Below are positions 16,324 through 26,861 of a stretch of 36,357 nucleotides of DNA, piece after piece. The position numbers were made by a program, and so were the translations under genes. The stretch covers positions 1 to 36,357 of the forward strand of contig JALXCV010000142.1 of assembly GCA_026990765.1 (NCBI GenBank). The letters are read 5' to 3'. The notes under the pieces were generated by a model. It saw only the letters and a list, made by a program, of their open reading frames with translations, was not told the DNA's origin and did not search any database. Each line of letters opens with the position of its first letter. Positions within the stretch are counted from its first letter, which is position 1. The stretch is from Hyphomicrobiales bacterium (GTDB taxonomy: Bacteria > Pseudomonadota > Alphaproteobacteria > Rhizobiales > Aestuariivirgaceae).

Positions 16324-17367
16324 CTATTTTGATCGGATAAAGCCGACAATTCGCTTCACATCTTCAAAAATCGGGGCGGCAATGGCTCTTGCCCGCTGAC
16401 TGCCATCTTTCAGGACCTCATCAATATAGGCCTTGTCAGCCATCAGGCGTTTCATTTCAAGCCCAACCGGTCCCATCTTTTCAACTGCCAGCTCTGACAG
16501 GGCAGGTTTGAAGGTGGAAAACTGCGAGCCGCCAAAATCTTTCAGCACATCCTTGATGGAACATCCTGCCAGTGCTGCATATATACCAACCAGATTGGCC
16601 GCTTCGGGACGCCCTTCAAGGCCTTTTTCCTCACTGGGCAGTGCGTCTGGATCGGTTCGTGCTTTCTTGATTTTGCGGGCAATATCATCAGGGCCATCTG
16701 ACAGATTGATGCGCGACAGGTCTGATGGATCAGATTTCGACATTTTCTTTGATCCATCCTTCAGCGACATGACTCTGGTGGCAGCCCCGGTAATCAGTGG
16801 CTCGGGCAGCGGGAAAAACCCGTCGTCATATCCAGCCTGCCTGATTGATTTGGAAAAATCATTATTGAATTTCTGGGCAATGTCACGGGTCAGTTCCAGA
16901 TGCTGTTTCTGGTCCTCGCCAACCGGTACATGAGTGGCGCGATATGCCAGAATATCAGCCGCCATCAGATCAGGATAGGAATATAGACCGACCGATGCCT
17001 TTTCTGCATCCTTGCCCGCCTTGTCCTTGAACTGGGTCATCCGGTTCAGCCATCCCATGCGGGCAACGCAGTTGAATATCCATGCAAGTTCGGCATGTTC
17101 AGACACCTGGCTCTGGTTGAATACAATATGCTTTGACGCATCAACCCCGGCAGCAATATAGGCAGCTGTAACTTCGCGGGTATTGCGCGCCAGTTCGACC
17201 GGGTCCTGCCAGACGGTAATCGCGTGCATATCCACAACGCAGTAAATACATTCATGGGTGTTCTGCAATTCCACAAACCGGGTGATTGCACCAAGATAAT
17301 TTCCAAGATGCAGATTTCCGGTTGGCTGAACGCCGGAAAAGACGCGTTGGGTCAGGCCAATACTCAT
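16324..17367 (-). CDS. trpS: Tryptophanyl-tRNA synthetase
   Basis: A class I aminoacyl-tRNA synthetase that charges tRNA-Trp. The 347-aa product shows the N-terminal substrate motif [18 protein letters not shown] (HIGH region) and KKMSKSDPS (KMSKS loop), plus [17 protein letters not shown], typical of bacterial TrpRS. ATG 17367 has AGAGGA 4 nt upstream; the longer frame to 17415 runs into the gap after murJ and adds an unrelated basic stretch. It follows murJ by 19 bp. Length is typical. Confidence 0.96.
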   Translation of the reverse strand: MSIGLTQRVFSGVQPTGNLHLGNYLGAITRFVELQNTHECIYCVVDMHAITVWQDPVELARNTREVTAAYIAAGVDASKHIVFNQSQVSEHAELAWIFNCVARMGWLNRMTQFKDKAGKDAEKASVGLYSYPDLMAADILAYRATHVPVGEDQKQHLELTRDIAQKFNNDFSKSIRQAGYDDGFFPLPEPLITGAATRVMSLKDGSKKMSKSDPSDLSRINLSDGPDDIARKIKKARTDPDALPSEEKGLEGRPEAANLVGIYAALAGCSIKDVLKDFGGSQFSTFKPALSELAVEKMGPVGLEMKRLMADKAYIDEVLKDGSQRARAIAAPIFEDVKRIVGFIRSK

Positions 17368-17386
17368 TTTATCCTCTTTATGTGTT

Positions 17387-18955
17387 TTATTTGTTCGCCG
17401 AGCGCGAGACAGCACCTTTTAATTCACTTGCCGCAATTGTGCCAGTGGCAAATGCAAGCACAAAGAATATAGCAGCACCTGTTACCACCAATCCGCCCAG
17501 AACCGCCATCCGCAGCCATAATTCATTGGCTGAATTGAACAGGCTGTATGTGTAGTAATTTCCAGCCAGCAATACCGCCCCCATGATCATTGAAATGCCA
17601 ATAGTTTTGACAAGGCGAGTGCGCAGGCGGGCATCGGTCCTGAAATGGCCCTTGCGTGTAAGGGTAATGCCCAGCGCCAGAGCATTGACCCAGCCTGCAA
17701 TGCTGACAGACATGGCAACCCCGACATGCCCAAAATATGGAAATAATATCAGCGCCATGGCAATATTGGTAGCAACCGACAATCCGGCGAAATACATCGG
17801 GGTTTTGGTGTCTTCGCGGGCAAAAAATCCAGGTGAGAATATTTTGACCATGACAAAGGCCGGCAATCCGGCTGCATAGGCGCCAAGCGCCAGGGCGCTG
17901 GCATGGCTGTCAGATGCACCATAAGCCCCGCGTTCAAACAATACCTGAATGATCGGGAACGGTATTGCCATTAGTGCAAAAGTGGCCGGTATGGTCAAAA
18001 ACAGTGAGAACTCCAGAGAACGGTTCTGGCTTTGATGTACCCCTGCCTCATCGCCCGCCCGCAAGCGCCGCGATAATTCCGGCAGCAGCACCACCCCAAT
18101 TGCCACCCCGATAACCCCGAGTGGCAACTGATATACCCGGTCGGCAAAATACAACCATGCCTGGGCATGATCCTGCAATGAGGCAATTATGGTGGAAATC
18201 ACCAGATTAAGCTGGGCAATGCCGCTGGCAACAAGACCGGGAATACCCAGCATAACCAGCCTTTTTACTCCCGGCGTATAGGCTGGTCGCTGAATTTTCA
18301 GTCTCAAACCGGCTTTTCTGGCCGCGATCCACAACATGGCAAACTGGGCAAACCCGGCAAACGCCACCCCCCAGACAATTGCCACGCCTGATCTGGCACT
18401 ATTGCCCCATCCGGCAAAGTGAATGCCTGATAACAGGCCGATCAGTATCACGTTAAGAACAATCGGGGCAGCCGCTGCAGCGGTGAACCGGTGCATCGAA
18501 TTCAGTACCCCTGACAGCATTGCCACCAGCGACATGAAAACCAGATATGGGAAAGCTATACGGGTCAGCACCACTGTTAAGTCAAACTTGGCCGCATCAT
18601 CAGCAAAGCCGGGAGCAAACAGATACATCAGCAATGGCATTGCCAGTTCGGCAAAGGCCAAAAACAGCAATAATACAAATAACAGCCCGGAAAACACCTC
18701 GGCGGCAAAATTCTCAGCCGATGTTTTTCCTTCACCTTCCAGCCGTTTGGCAAATAATGGAACAAAGGCGGCATTGAATGCCCCTTCACCAAACAGGCGG
18801 CGGAACAGATTTGGAAACCGGAAGGCCACCACATAGGCTTCTGCAACCATGCCGGTGCCAAGCAGTGAGGCCAGCAGCACATCGCGCACAAATCCCAGCA
18901 CCCGGCTTATCATGGTGAACCCGCCAACAGTGGCTGCTGATCTGAAAAGTGACAT
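17387..18955 (-). CDS. murJ: Lipid II flippase MurJ (MviN)
   Basis: A 522-aa polytopic protein of the MOP superfamily that flips lipid II across the inner membrane. The N-terminal [20 protein letters not shown] and [16 protein letters not shown] (around residues 54-69) are MurJ hallmarks, including conserved charged residues lining the cavity. About 14 hydrophobic segments are visible to the end. The order glnD-murJ-trpS is typical for Hyphomicrobiales. It begins 21 bp after glnD. Confidence 0.95.
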   Translation of the reverse strand: MSLFRSAATVGGFTMISRVLGFVRDVLLASLLGTGMVAEAYVVAFRFPNLFRRLFGEGAFNAAFVPLFAKRLEGEGKTSAENFAAEVFSGLLFVLLLFLAFAELAMPLLMYLFAPGFADDAAKFDLTVVLTRIAFPYLVFMSLVAMLSGVLNSMHRFTAAAAAPIVLNVILIGLLSGIHFAGWGNSARSGVAIVWGVAFAGFAQFAMLWIAARKAGLRLKIQRPAYTPGVKRLVMLGIPGLVASGIAQLNLVISTIIASLQDHAQAWLYFADRVYQLPLGVIGVAIGVVLLPELSRRLRAGDEAGVHQSQNRSLEFSLFLTIPATFALMAIPFPIIQVLFERGAYGASDSHASALALGAYAAGLPAFVMVKIFSPGFFAREDTKTPMYFAGLSVATNIAMALILFPYFGHVGVAMSVSIAGWVNALALGITLTRKGHFRTDARLRTRLVKTIGISMIMGAVLLAGNYYTYSLFNSANELWLRMAVLGGLVVTGAAIFFVLAFATGTIAASELKGAVSRSANK

Positions 18956-18976
18956 TATGCCTGTTTGTCCGGTTCG

Positions 18977-21712
18977 CTATTTATCATCGCCAGCCTTTGC
19001 ATCTCCCGCCAGCGCCTTTGTTAAATGCCTGATAATGGCACTGCGGCGATTGGCGTTGGTTATTTTTGCCCCTGTCAGGTCTGAAACGTAAAACACATCA
19101 ACCGCCCGCTCGCCATAGGTTGTAATGTGAGCTGAGGCAATATTGAGGTTCAGATTATACAATTCTTCAGTCAAATCGTGCAGTAACCCTAAACGGTCCA
19201 GCCCGACCAGTTCAATCACTGTGTGAATATTGGATGAATCATTATCAACAATAACCCGCGGCTCCACGCTGAATGCTTCGCGCTTGATGTCGGGCCGCCT
19301 TTTCTGTTCCAGCACATCGCGCAGTCGCTTGCGACCATGCAATATGTCATCGATCATGGTGACAATACGGGCTGCCTTTTTATGTTCATCCCGATCATCA
19401 TTTTCCCGCTGGATCAGTAATGTATCAAGTGCCTGACCGTCCGTGGTGGTGAAAATCTGGGCCCCGGCAATATTGCCGCCACCGGCAGCACAGGCCCCGG
19501 TCAGCAATGACAGCAGGCGCGGGTGATCAGGCGCCAGAATTGTCAATTCGGTAATGGCGGTAAATTCATCGGTCCTGACTGAAGTTGATATTGGATCATT
19601 ACTGCCAGATGCCTTTTGCATCAAACGGGCATGATCAATCTGGTGCTGGGTGTCTGTGGTCAGCCAGTATGGATCATAATGCCGGGCAATATATTCCCTT
19701 GCCGGTTTTTCCTCCAGATCGGTTGCTTGCAGAAATGCCTGATGGGCGGTTTCAATTCGCTGTTTGCGTGAAATTGAGCTGTGCCCGCCTGAAAGGACCG
19801 GTTCGGCCTCATAATATAGCGTGCGCAGCAACTGGCCCTTCCAGCCATTCCATACCCCAGGTCCGACGGCACGAATATCGCACACTGTCAAAATCAGCAA
19901 CAGTTTTAACCGCTCCGGTGATTGTACTATCGCGGCAAAATCCATAATGGTTTTAAAGTCATTCAGATCACGCGACTGGGCGGTTTCGCTCATCACCAGA
20001 TGATTGCGCACCAGCCAGGCAACACTGTCGGTCTCGGACGGATTAAGACCAAGTCGCGGGCATAATTGCCGGGCAACCCTTTCACCAGCTATTGAGTGGC
20101 TCTCTTCGCGCCCCTTGGCAATGTCATGCAGGAACACGGCAAGATATAAAACCTTGCGTGAGCTTTTATTCAGGGTCTTGAACAGTTCACTGGACAGCGG
20201 ATGTTCTTCTTCCAGCAATCCCTTGTCGATCTGTGCCAGATTGCCAACCGCCCGCAGCAAATGCTCATCAACCGTATAATGGTGATACATGTTGAACTGC
20301 ATCATCGCTACAATCTGGTCAAATTCAGGAATGAATCTGGCCAGAAGACCAGACTGGTTCATCCGTTTCAATATACCTTCAGGATCACCACTTTCAGTCA
20401 GCATCTTGATAAAGGAGGCATTGGCCTTTGGATCATTGCGCAAATTGTCATCAATATCATCAAGTGAGCGTCTTATGGTTGTATAGGCATCTGGATGTAT
20501 AGAAAAATTGCTTCTGACCGCCACCTTGAACAAAAACAGCAGGCTGGCCGGGCTTTTCTTTGGGTCAAAACCTTCAACAAAATTCAGCCTGCCATTATCA
20601 ATGCGCAAGTCCTGAAAATCCTTCACTGCGCCACGCCCGCGAAAGCCCTTGAACAGGCTGGACATTTTGGGAGCCTTTTTAACGTGACTGGCTTCCAGCA
20701 CCGAGCAGAAAATCCGGGTGAGGTCACCCACATCCTTGGCAATCAGAAAATATTGCCTCATGAAGGTTTCAACCGGCTTTAGCCGCCCTTCACCCTCAAA
20801 GCCCAGCCGTTTGGCAATCTCGCTTTGCTTGTCAAAGCTCAACCGGTCATCACCGCGCCCGGTAATGAAATGCAGATGACAGCGAACCGTCCATAAAAAA
20901 TCCTCGCATTCGGTGAAACGTGCCAGTTCATTTTCATTGAACACTCCGGCACCGACCAGATCGCTCGACTGTCTGGCGCCATAGATGAATTTGCCGATCC
21001 AGAATAAAGTGTGCAGGTCACGCAAGCCGCCCTTGCCATCCTTGACATCAGGTTCCACCAGATAACGTGATTCACCGGACCGGATATGGCGCTGGTCGCG
21101 TTCTGCCAGTTTGGCTTTGGTAAACTTGCGTTCGCCACCCTTGATGATGTCCTTGATAAACCGTTCCTGCAATTCATCAAACAGATTGGCATCACCGCAT
21201 AACAGCCTTGCCTCCAGCACTGAAGTCAAGATGGTTTCATCGCTGGCTGCCAGCCTGATACATTCATCAATCGAGCGGGTGGCATGACCGACCTTAAAAC
21301 CCAGATCCCACAGCATATAAAGCAGGAACTCGACTACGCTTTCCCCCCATGCTGTCTGCTTGTAGGGCAGCAGGAACAACAGATCGATATCGGAGCCTGG
21401 AGCCAGTGCCGCGCGCCCGTAACCCCCAACTGCCACCACTGCCAGATGTTCAGCTGTTGACGGATTGGTGGCCGGATAGATTTCATCAATTGCCAGATCA
21501 TGCAGGGCGCAGACAATCTCGTCTTGAACATCACTGAGGAACATGGCGCATTTGGTGCCTTTCTTGCGTTCCAGCAATTGTGCCTCGGCTTCGTTTCTGG
21601 TGCGCTTTATATGCTGTTTCAGCATTTCCAGCAGGGCCGGGCGAAAAGCTGAACCTTCAGCCCCGTGCTGTTTTACCAGACTGGCAATTTCAGCTTTCAG
21701 ATTGTCACTCAT
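18977..21712 (-). CDS. glnD: Bifunctional [protein-PII] uridylyltransferase/uridylyl-removing enzyme GlnD
   Basis: GlnD senses glutamine and uridylylates or deuridylylates PII proteins, setting nitrogen regulation. Domains in order over 911 aa: a nucleotidyltransferase domain with GGYGRAALAPGSDIDLLFL (96-114; catalytic Asp108 and Asp110); the GlnD PII-uridylyltransferase helical region; an HD phosphohydrolase domain with FLHDIAKGREESHS; and two C-terminal ACT domains, one starting around FTAITELTILAPDHPRLL and the other around HTVIELVGLDRLGLLHDLTEELY. All catalytic motifs are present, so both activities are expected. Its ATG overlaps the mutS stop by 8 bp (ATGAGTGA), implying coupling. Confidence 0.96.
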   Translation of the reverse strand: MSDNLKAEIASLVKQHGAEGSAFRPALLEMLKQHIKRTRNEAEAQLLERKKGTKCAMFLSDVQDEIVCALHDLAIDEIYPATNPSTAEHLAVVAVGGYGRAALAPGSDIDLLFLLPYKQTAWGESVVEFLLYMLWDLGFKVGHATRSIDECIRLAASDETILTSVLEARLLCGDANLFDELQERFIKDIIKGGERKFTKAKLAERDQRHIRSGESRYLVEPDVKDGKGGLRDLHTLFWIGKFIYGARQSSDLVGAGVFNENELARFTECEDFLWTVRCHLHFITGRGDDRLSFDKQSEIAKRLGFEGEGRLKPVETFMRQYFLIAKDVGDLTRIFCSVLEASHVKKAPKMSSLFKGFRGRGAVKDFQDLRIDNGRLNFVEGFDPKKSPASLLFLFKVAVRSNFSIHPDAYTTIRRSLDDIDDNLRNDPKANASFIKMLTESGDPEGILKRMNQSGLLARFIPEFDQIVAMMQFNMYHHYTVDEHLLRAVGNLAQIDKGLLEEEHPLSSELFKTLNKSSRKVLYLAVFLHDIAKGREESHSIAGERVARQLCPRLGLNPSETDSVAWLVRNHLVMSETAQSRDLNDFKTIMDFAAIVQSPERLKLLLILTVCDIRAVGPGVWNGWKGQLLRTLYYEAEPVLSGGHSSISRKQRIETAHQAFLQATDLEEKPAREYIARHYDPYWLTTDTQHQIDHARLMQKASGSNDPISTSVRTDEFTAITELTILAPDHPRLLSLLTGACAAGGGNIAGAQIFTTTDGQALDTLLIQRENDDRDEHKKAARIVTMIDDILHGRKRLRDVLEQKRRPDIKREAFSVEPRVIVDNDSSNIHTVIELVGLDRLGLLHDLTEELYNLNLNIASAHITTYGERAVDVFYVSDLTGAKITNANRRSAIIRHLTKALAGDAKAGDDK

Positions 21713-24407
21713 GGCTTTCCCCCGACAGACTTTTCAATTCATACAGCAAATCCAGCGCCTGTCGCGGTGTTAGTTCATCCGGCATGATTTCTGCAAGTCT
21801 TGCTAATGCCGCAGATGGTTTTGCCGGCTGTGAAACCGGTTTGTCAGCTGTTACCGAAAACAGCGGCAGATCATCAATGAAGTTGGCATTGGGCGAATTT
21901 TGCTGATTATCTTCCAGCGATTGCAAAACCTCATTTGCCCGGTTGATAACCGATTGTGGCAAACCGGCCAGCCTGGCCACCTGAATCCCGTAGGAACGAT
22001 CAGCTGAACCAGGAGCCACCTCATGCAGAAAAATTACTTCACCTTTCCACTCTCGCACCTGCATGGAAACATTTGCCAGATGCTCAAGCTTGCCGGCCAG
22101 AGCTGTCAACTCATGATAGTGAGTGGCAAACAGGGCGCGTGACTTGTTCACCTCATGCAGATGTTCAATCGATCCCCAGGCGATTGACAATCCATCAAAA
22201 GTGGCAGTACCGCGTCCGATCTCATCAAGAATAACCAGAGATTTGTCAGTAGCCTGATTCAGGATGGTAGCCGTTTCAACCATTTCCACCATAAAGGTCG
22301 AGCGACCGCGCGCCAGATCATCAGCCGCCCCGACACGTGAAAACAACCGGTCAATAATCCCGATATGTGCACTGTCGGCAGGCACGAATGAGCCGGTTTG
22401 CGCCAGCAATGCAATCAGGGCATTCTGGCGCAAAAAGGTTGATTTGCCCGCCATATTTGGGCCGGTAAGCAGCCAGATGGATTTGGTATCCTTGCCAAAC
22501 TCGCCTGACAGGTCACAATCATTGGCAATGAACCTGCTTTCCCCGGCACTTGACAAAGCTGCCTCAACTACCGGATGCCGCCCTTTTTTAATGGCAAATG
22601 CCCGGCTTTCATCAACCAGTGGCCGCACATAATCCATCATGTCTGCCAGTTCGGCCAGCCCGGCATATACATCCAGTTCGGCAATGGCTCTGGCCCGCTT
22701 TGACAAATCTTCAGTGTGAGTATTTATCATCGCTACCAGTTGGAAAAATATGTCCTGTTCAATGGCAATGGCCCGGTTTGCCGCTGCTGAAATGCGTCGT
22801 TCAAGATCAGCAAGTTCGGTAGTGGTAAACCGCATGGCACTGGCCATGGTCTGGCGATGAATGAATTGCTGGTCATGTGGTTCTGCCAGCATGGTTGGTC
22901 CGTGCTGGGAAGGAACTTCGATAAAATAGCCAAGCACATTATTATGCTTGATCTTTAGCGCCTTGATGCCGGTTGCCTGACAATACTCACTTTGCAATCC
23001 TGCAATCACCTTGCGGCTTTCATCCCGCAATGTGCGGTTTTCATCCAGTTCTTTATTGAAGCCTGAATTAACAAAACCGCCATCGCGAGTGTGGGCCGGC
23101 AGTTCAGATTTTAGTGCAGCATCCAGTCTGGAAATAATATCATGATCAGGTTGGGATAATATTTCACCTGTTGCCTTCAGACCATCGGGTAATTTGTTCA
23201 ACGGTTCATCGGTAAACAGATATTCAGCCAGTTGCCTCGCTTTCAGCAAAGCTTCACCACAGGCAGCCAGATCGCGAGGACTGCCGCGATCAAGCGACAG
23301 GCGGGCCAGCGACCGGCCAAGGTCAGGGCAGCCTTTAAGGGTTCTTCTTGTCTCCTGGCGTATCGAGGTGCTGGTATTGAAAAACTCCACCGCATCCAGT
23401 CGCATATTGATCTTGTCAACACTGGTAAGCGGGCTTGACAGCCATTCGGCCAGAAGCCTGCCACCAGGTCCGGTGACTGTCCGGTCTGTTGTGTGCAGCA
23501 ATGAGCCTTTTTTTTCGCCAGAAAGGGTTCTGGTCAATTCAAGATTGGTTCGGGTGGCGGCATCGATCAGCATTGCATGTCCGCTATTCAACCGTTTGGG
23601 ACGGGCAATGACCGGCAGCTTGCCAACCTGTGTCAGCAATACATAATCAACCAGTGTTCCGCAGGCCGATATTTCAGCGCGGGTAAATTCTCCAAATGCC
23701 TCAAGCGCTGCTACACTGTAATTTTCCTTTAACCGGCGCTCGGCTGATGAACTGTCATAGCTGGCAGCAGGCAGGCAGGTTATTGCTGCACCTGATTCGT
23801 TGCAGATTTGTGAGAACTCTGATTCAACCATAAGGCTTTCCGGCACCAGTAATTCGCGCGGCGCCAGTCGTGACAGCTCGGCTGCCAGCAGCGTCATGTC
23901 AGTTGTAGAAACGCAAAACTCTCCGGTTGAAATATCCATCCAGGCCAGTGCCATTGTGTTATCAGCGCGAATGCGTGAAATGCAGCACAGAAAATTGTGC
24001 TGTTTGGCTTCCAGAAGGTTTTCTTCTGTAAGGGTGCCAGCCGTAACCAGCCGCACCACTTCACGCCGCACCACTGACTTGGCACCGCGCTTTTTGGCTT
24101 CTGCCGGATCTTCTGTCTGTTCACATACTGCAACCCGGTATCCAAGCTTGATCAGCCGGTGCAGATATTCATCGCTGGCATGATAGGGCACCCCGCACAT
24201 TGGAATGTCCTGATCAAGATGTTTGCCGCGTTTGGTCAAGGTGATTCCAAGCGCCTTGGATGCTGTTTCGGCATCTTCAAAAAACAGCTCATAGAAATCC
24301 CCCATCCGGTAAAACAACAGGCTGTCAGGGTTGGCAGCCTTGATTTCCAGATACTGGGCCATCATGGGTGTTGGCTTTTTGGCTATAGCTGCAGCCGCGT
24401 CAGACAA
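21705..24407 (-). CDS. mutS: DNA mismatch repair protein MutS
   Basis: MutS recognises mismatches and small loops and recruits MutL. The 900-aa protein has the mismatch-contact motif in GDFYELF (Phe-x-Glu), an N-terminal TPMMAQYLEIKAANPDSLLFYRMG, connector/lever/clamp regions, Walker A GPNMAGKSTFLRQ, Walker B LVILDEIGRGTATFDG and a C-terminal helix-turn-helix. The initiation codon is TTG (24405-24407) with GAGGG about 9 nt upstream. The first internal ATG is codon 15, which would still keep the TPMMAQYLE core, so the exact start is not certain. It is divergent from maeB across about 110 bp. Confidence 0.95.
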   Translation of the reverse strand: MSDAAAAIAKKPTPMMAQYLEIKAANPDSLLFYRMGDFYELFFEDAETASKALGITLTKRGKHLDQDIPMCGVPYHASDEYLHRLIKLGYRVAVCEQTEDPAEAKKRGAKSVVRREVVRLVTAGTLTEENLLEAKQHNFLCCISRIRADNTMALAWMDISTGEFCVSTTDMTLLAAELSRLAPRELLVPESLMVESEFSQICNESGAAITCLPAASYDSSSAERRLKENYSVAALEAFGEFTRAEISACGTLVDYVLLTQVGKLPVIARPKRLNSGHAMLIDAATRTNLELTRTLSGEKKGSLLHTTDRTVTGPGGRLLAEWLSSPLTSVDKINMRLDAVEFFNTSTSIRQETRRTLKGCPDLGRSLARLSLDRGSPRDLAACGEALLKARQLAEYLFTDEPLNKLPDGLKATGEILSQPDHDIISRLDAALKSELPAHTRDGGFVNSGFNKELDENRTLRDESRKVIAGLQSEYCQATGIKALKIKHNNVLGYFIEVPSQHGPTMLAEPHDQQFIHRQTMASAMRFTTTELADLERRISAAANRAIAIEQDIFFQLVAMINTHTEDLSKRARAIAELDVYAGLAELADMMDYVRPLVDESRAFAIKKGRHPVVEAALSSAGESRFIANDCDLSGEFGKDTKSIWLLTGPNMAGKSTFLRQNALIALLAQTGSFVPADSAHIGIIDRLFSRVGAADDLARGRSTFMVEMVETATILNQATDKSLVILDEIGRGTATFDGLSIAWGSIEHLHEVNKSRALFATHYHELTALAGKLEHLANVSMQVREWKGEVIFLHEVAPGSADRSYGIQVARLAGLPQSVINRANEVLQSLEDNQQNSPNANFIDDLPLFSVTADKPVSQPAKPSAALARLAEIMPDELTPRQALDLLYELKSLSGESHE

Positions 24408-24518
24408 AAAATGCTTCCCTCAAACTGGTTTCTACCTTGATTTTTACAGGTGATATGTGGTTTGTAAGCATGAAAAGCGTCAGGGTCCAGCCCCGCCGTA
24501 TGATAATCAACAATATCA

Positions 24519-26816
24519 ATGAACAAGCGAGTAATCATGGTACGACCAATGCGGCCTTCAAACCGGCCAAGCGTAACCGATTCAGATGCCTTGAGTTTTC
24601 ACAAACAGGGAAAACCGGGTAAACTTGAAATTCAGGCAACCAAACCAATGGCAACCCAGCGTGACCTGTCGCTGGCCTATAGTCCAGGGGTTGCCGCTCC
24701 CGTCAGGGCCATAGCTGAATATCCTGACTGCGCATATGATTATACATCACGTGGCAATTTTGTGGCTATCGTTACCAATGGTTCGGCAATTTTGGGGCTG
24801 GGCAATCTGGGGGCGCTGGCTTCCAAGCCGGTGATGGAAGGAAAAGCGGTTTTATTCAAACGCTTTGCTGATGTTGATGCTTTTGACATAGAGCTGGATA
24901 CTCCAGATCCTGAAGCCATAATCAATGCAGTCCGCTATATGGGGCCAACTTTCGGCGGCATTAACCTTGAGGATATCAAGGCGCCTGAATGTTTCATCAT
25001 TGAAGACAAGCTGCGTGAACTTATGGATATTCCGGTATTTCATGATGACCAGCATGGAACCGCGATCATTGCCATTGCCGGACTGATCAACGCATTGAAA
25101 CTTACTGATCGTGATGTCAAGTCGACGAAAATTGTCTGCAATGGTGCAGGAGCTGCTGCCATTGCCTGTATGGGTCTGGCTGTTTCGCTGGGTGTGCCGC
25201 GCAAGAACATAACCCTTTGTGATACCAAGGGGGTTATTTACAAAGGCCGCAAGGAAGGGATGAACCAGTGGAAATCCACCTATGCCCGTGACACCAAACG
25301 GCGATCTCTGGCTGAAGCCATCAAAGGCTCGGATGTGTTTTTCGGGCTTTCTGTCAAAGGCGCAATAACCAAAGATATGGTAAGATCCATGGCGCCAAAT
25401 CCGATTATTTTTGCCATGGCCAATCCTGACCCTGAAATAACCCCGGAAGAAGTGGCCAGTGTGCGCAAGGATGCCATAATGGCAACCGGGCGTTCTGACT
25501 ATCCCAACCAGATCAATAATGTTCTGGGCTTTCCCTATATTTTCCGCGGGGCGCTGGATGTGCATGCCCGTACCATTAATGAGGAAATGAAACTGGCAGC
25601 GGCACATGCACTTGCCATGCTGGCACGTGAAGATGTGCCTGATGAGGTAGCTGCAGCCTATCATGGCCAGCGTCTGCGCTTTGGCCCTGGTTACATTATC
25701 CCGACCCCGTTTGATCCACGTCTGATTTCAACAGTTTCACCCGCTGTTGCCAGAGCCGCAATGAAGACCGGGGTGGCCCGAAGGCATATTGATGACATTG
25801 ATGAATATGCAATCGAACTGTCAGCCAGACTTGATCCGGTAGTCGGGCTGCTGCAGGGCGTTTATGATTCGGTCCAGCAAAATCCCAAGCGGGTAGTGTT
25901 TGCCGAAGGTGAAGAAGAATCAATGATCAGGGCGGCACACGCATTCTGCTCCAATGGCATGGGTGAAGTCATATTGATTGGTCGTGAGGAAGAAGTGCAA
26001 AAGACCTTGCTTGCCACCGGTATTGAACTGCATGAAGATGTAACCATTCTCAATGCCAGATTGTCGGACCGCAAGAGCGATTACACTTCCTATCTGTATG
26101 AAAGACTGCAGCGCAAGGGATATCTGTATCGCGATTGTCAGCGTCTGGTTAATACCGACCGCAACGTATTTTCCGGTTGCATGGTGGCATTGGGCGATGC
26201 TGATGCAGTACTTACCGGCATAACCAGAAAATATTCGGTATCACTGGAAAATATCCGTCTGGCTATCGATGATCGCCCCGGGCACCGCCCGATCGCCGTT
26301 TCCATGGCCATGTGTGCCAAACGCCGGGTATTTATTGCTGATACCTCAATCCTTGAAATGCCGACACCGGAAGAACTTGCCGATATTGCCGAAGAGGCAG
26401 CCGGTGTGGCCCGAAGGCTTGGTCATACTCCACGCGTGGCTTTTCTGTCTTATTCAACCTTTGGTCATCCTGATGGTGACCGGGTGCAGAATTCTCGCCA
26501 GGCTGTTGCCGAGCTTGATAAAAGACATGTCAATTTTGAGTATGATGGTGAAATGGCTGCCGATATTGCCCTGTCGAAGAAAAATATGGCTGATTATCCA
26601 TTCTGCCGGCTTTCAGGCCCGGCCAATGTGCTGGTCATGCCTGCTGCTCACTCTGCCAGTATTTCAACAAAGATGCTGCAGGAGCTTGGCGGTGTGACGG
26701 TTATCGGACCATTGCTGGTTGGCCTTGAAAGGCCGGTGCAGATTTCATCAAAGAATGCTTCGGTTTCCGAATTGCTCAATCTGGCTGCAATTGCTGCCTA
26801 TGATATTAACGGCTAA
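24519..26816 (+). CDS. maeB: NADP-dependent malic enzyme with C-terminal phosphotransacetylase-like domain
   Basis: Oxidative decarboxylation of malate to pyruvate with NADP. The 765-aa length fits the MaeB type. The malic enzyme part (about 25-440) has [41 protein letters not shown] (catalytic Lys region) and [19 protein letters not shown] (metal/catalytic motif). The C-terminal half resembles phosphotransacetylase ([19 protein letters not shown] and beyond) but in this family acts in oligomerisation or regulation by acetyl-CoA rather than catalysis. The ATG at 24519 has no strong ribosome-binding site; ATGs at 24537, 24549 or 24558 are possible. It ends 14 bp before a strong stem-loop. Confidence 0.93.
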   Translation: MNKRVIMVRPMRPSNRPSVTDSDALSFHKQGKPGKLEIQATKPMATQRDLSLAYSPGVAAPVRAIAEYPDCAYDYTSRGNFVAIVTNGSAILGLGNLGALASKPVMEGKAVLFKRFADVDAFDIELDTPDPEAIINAVRYMGPTFGGINLEDIKAPECFIIEDKLRELMDIPVFHDDQHGTAIIAIAGLINALKLTDRDVKSTKIVCNGAGAAAIACMGLAVSLGVPRKNITLCDTKGVIYKGRKEGMNQWKSTYARDTKRRSLAEAIKGSDVFFGLSVKGAITKDMVRSMAPNPIIFAMANPDPEITPEEVASVRKDAIMATGRSDYPNQINNVLGFPYIFRGALDVHARTINEEMKLAAAHALAMLAREDVPDEVAAAYHGQRLRFGPGYIIPTPFDPRLISTVSPAVARAAMKTGVARRHIDDIDEYAIELSARLDPVVGLLQGVYDSVQQNPKRVVFAEGEEESMIRAAHAFCSNGMGEVILIGREEEVQKTLLATGIELHEDVTILNARLSDRKSDYTSYLYERLQRKGYLYRDCQRLVNTDRNVFSGCMVALGDADAVLTGITRKYSVSLENIRLAIDDRPGHRPIAVSMAMCAKRRVFIADTSILEMPTPEELADIAEEAAGVARRLGHTPRVAFLSYSTFGHPDGDRVQNSRQAVAELDKRHVNFEYDGEMAADIALSKKNMADYPFCRLSGPANVLVMPAAHSASISTKMLQELGGVTVIGPLLVGLERPVQISSKNASVSELLNLAAIAAYDING

Positions 26817-26829
26817 ATCTAAATGCGAG

Positions 26830-26856
26830 GGCGGGCGGTGGCAATCACCGCCTGCC
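26830..26856. terminator. Stem-loop between convergent maeB and kinase genes
   Basis: GGCGGGCGGTG (26830-26840) pairs with CACCGCCTGCC (26846-26856), forming an 11-bp GC-rich stem with one G-U pair and a 5-nt loop (GCAAT). It fills the 45-bp gap between the maeB stop and the stop of the kinase gene on the other strand, where a bidirectional terminator is expected. There is no long T-run; on the minus strand ATTTAGATTT lies a few bases downstream. Confidence 0.7.
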
Positions 26857-26861
26857 GAGAA

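Noticed and set aside
24408-24518. Promoters for divergent mutS and maeB
   Set aside because: A TATGAT at 24499 has no acceptable -35 and lies too close to the first maeB ATG; no convincing pair was found on the other strand.
24852-25664. A 270-codon open frame on the minus strand inside maeB
   Set aside because: It is antisense to a well-conserved malic enzyme, is rich in His, Cys and Ile in an atypical way, has no ribosome-binding site and matches no family.
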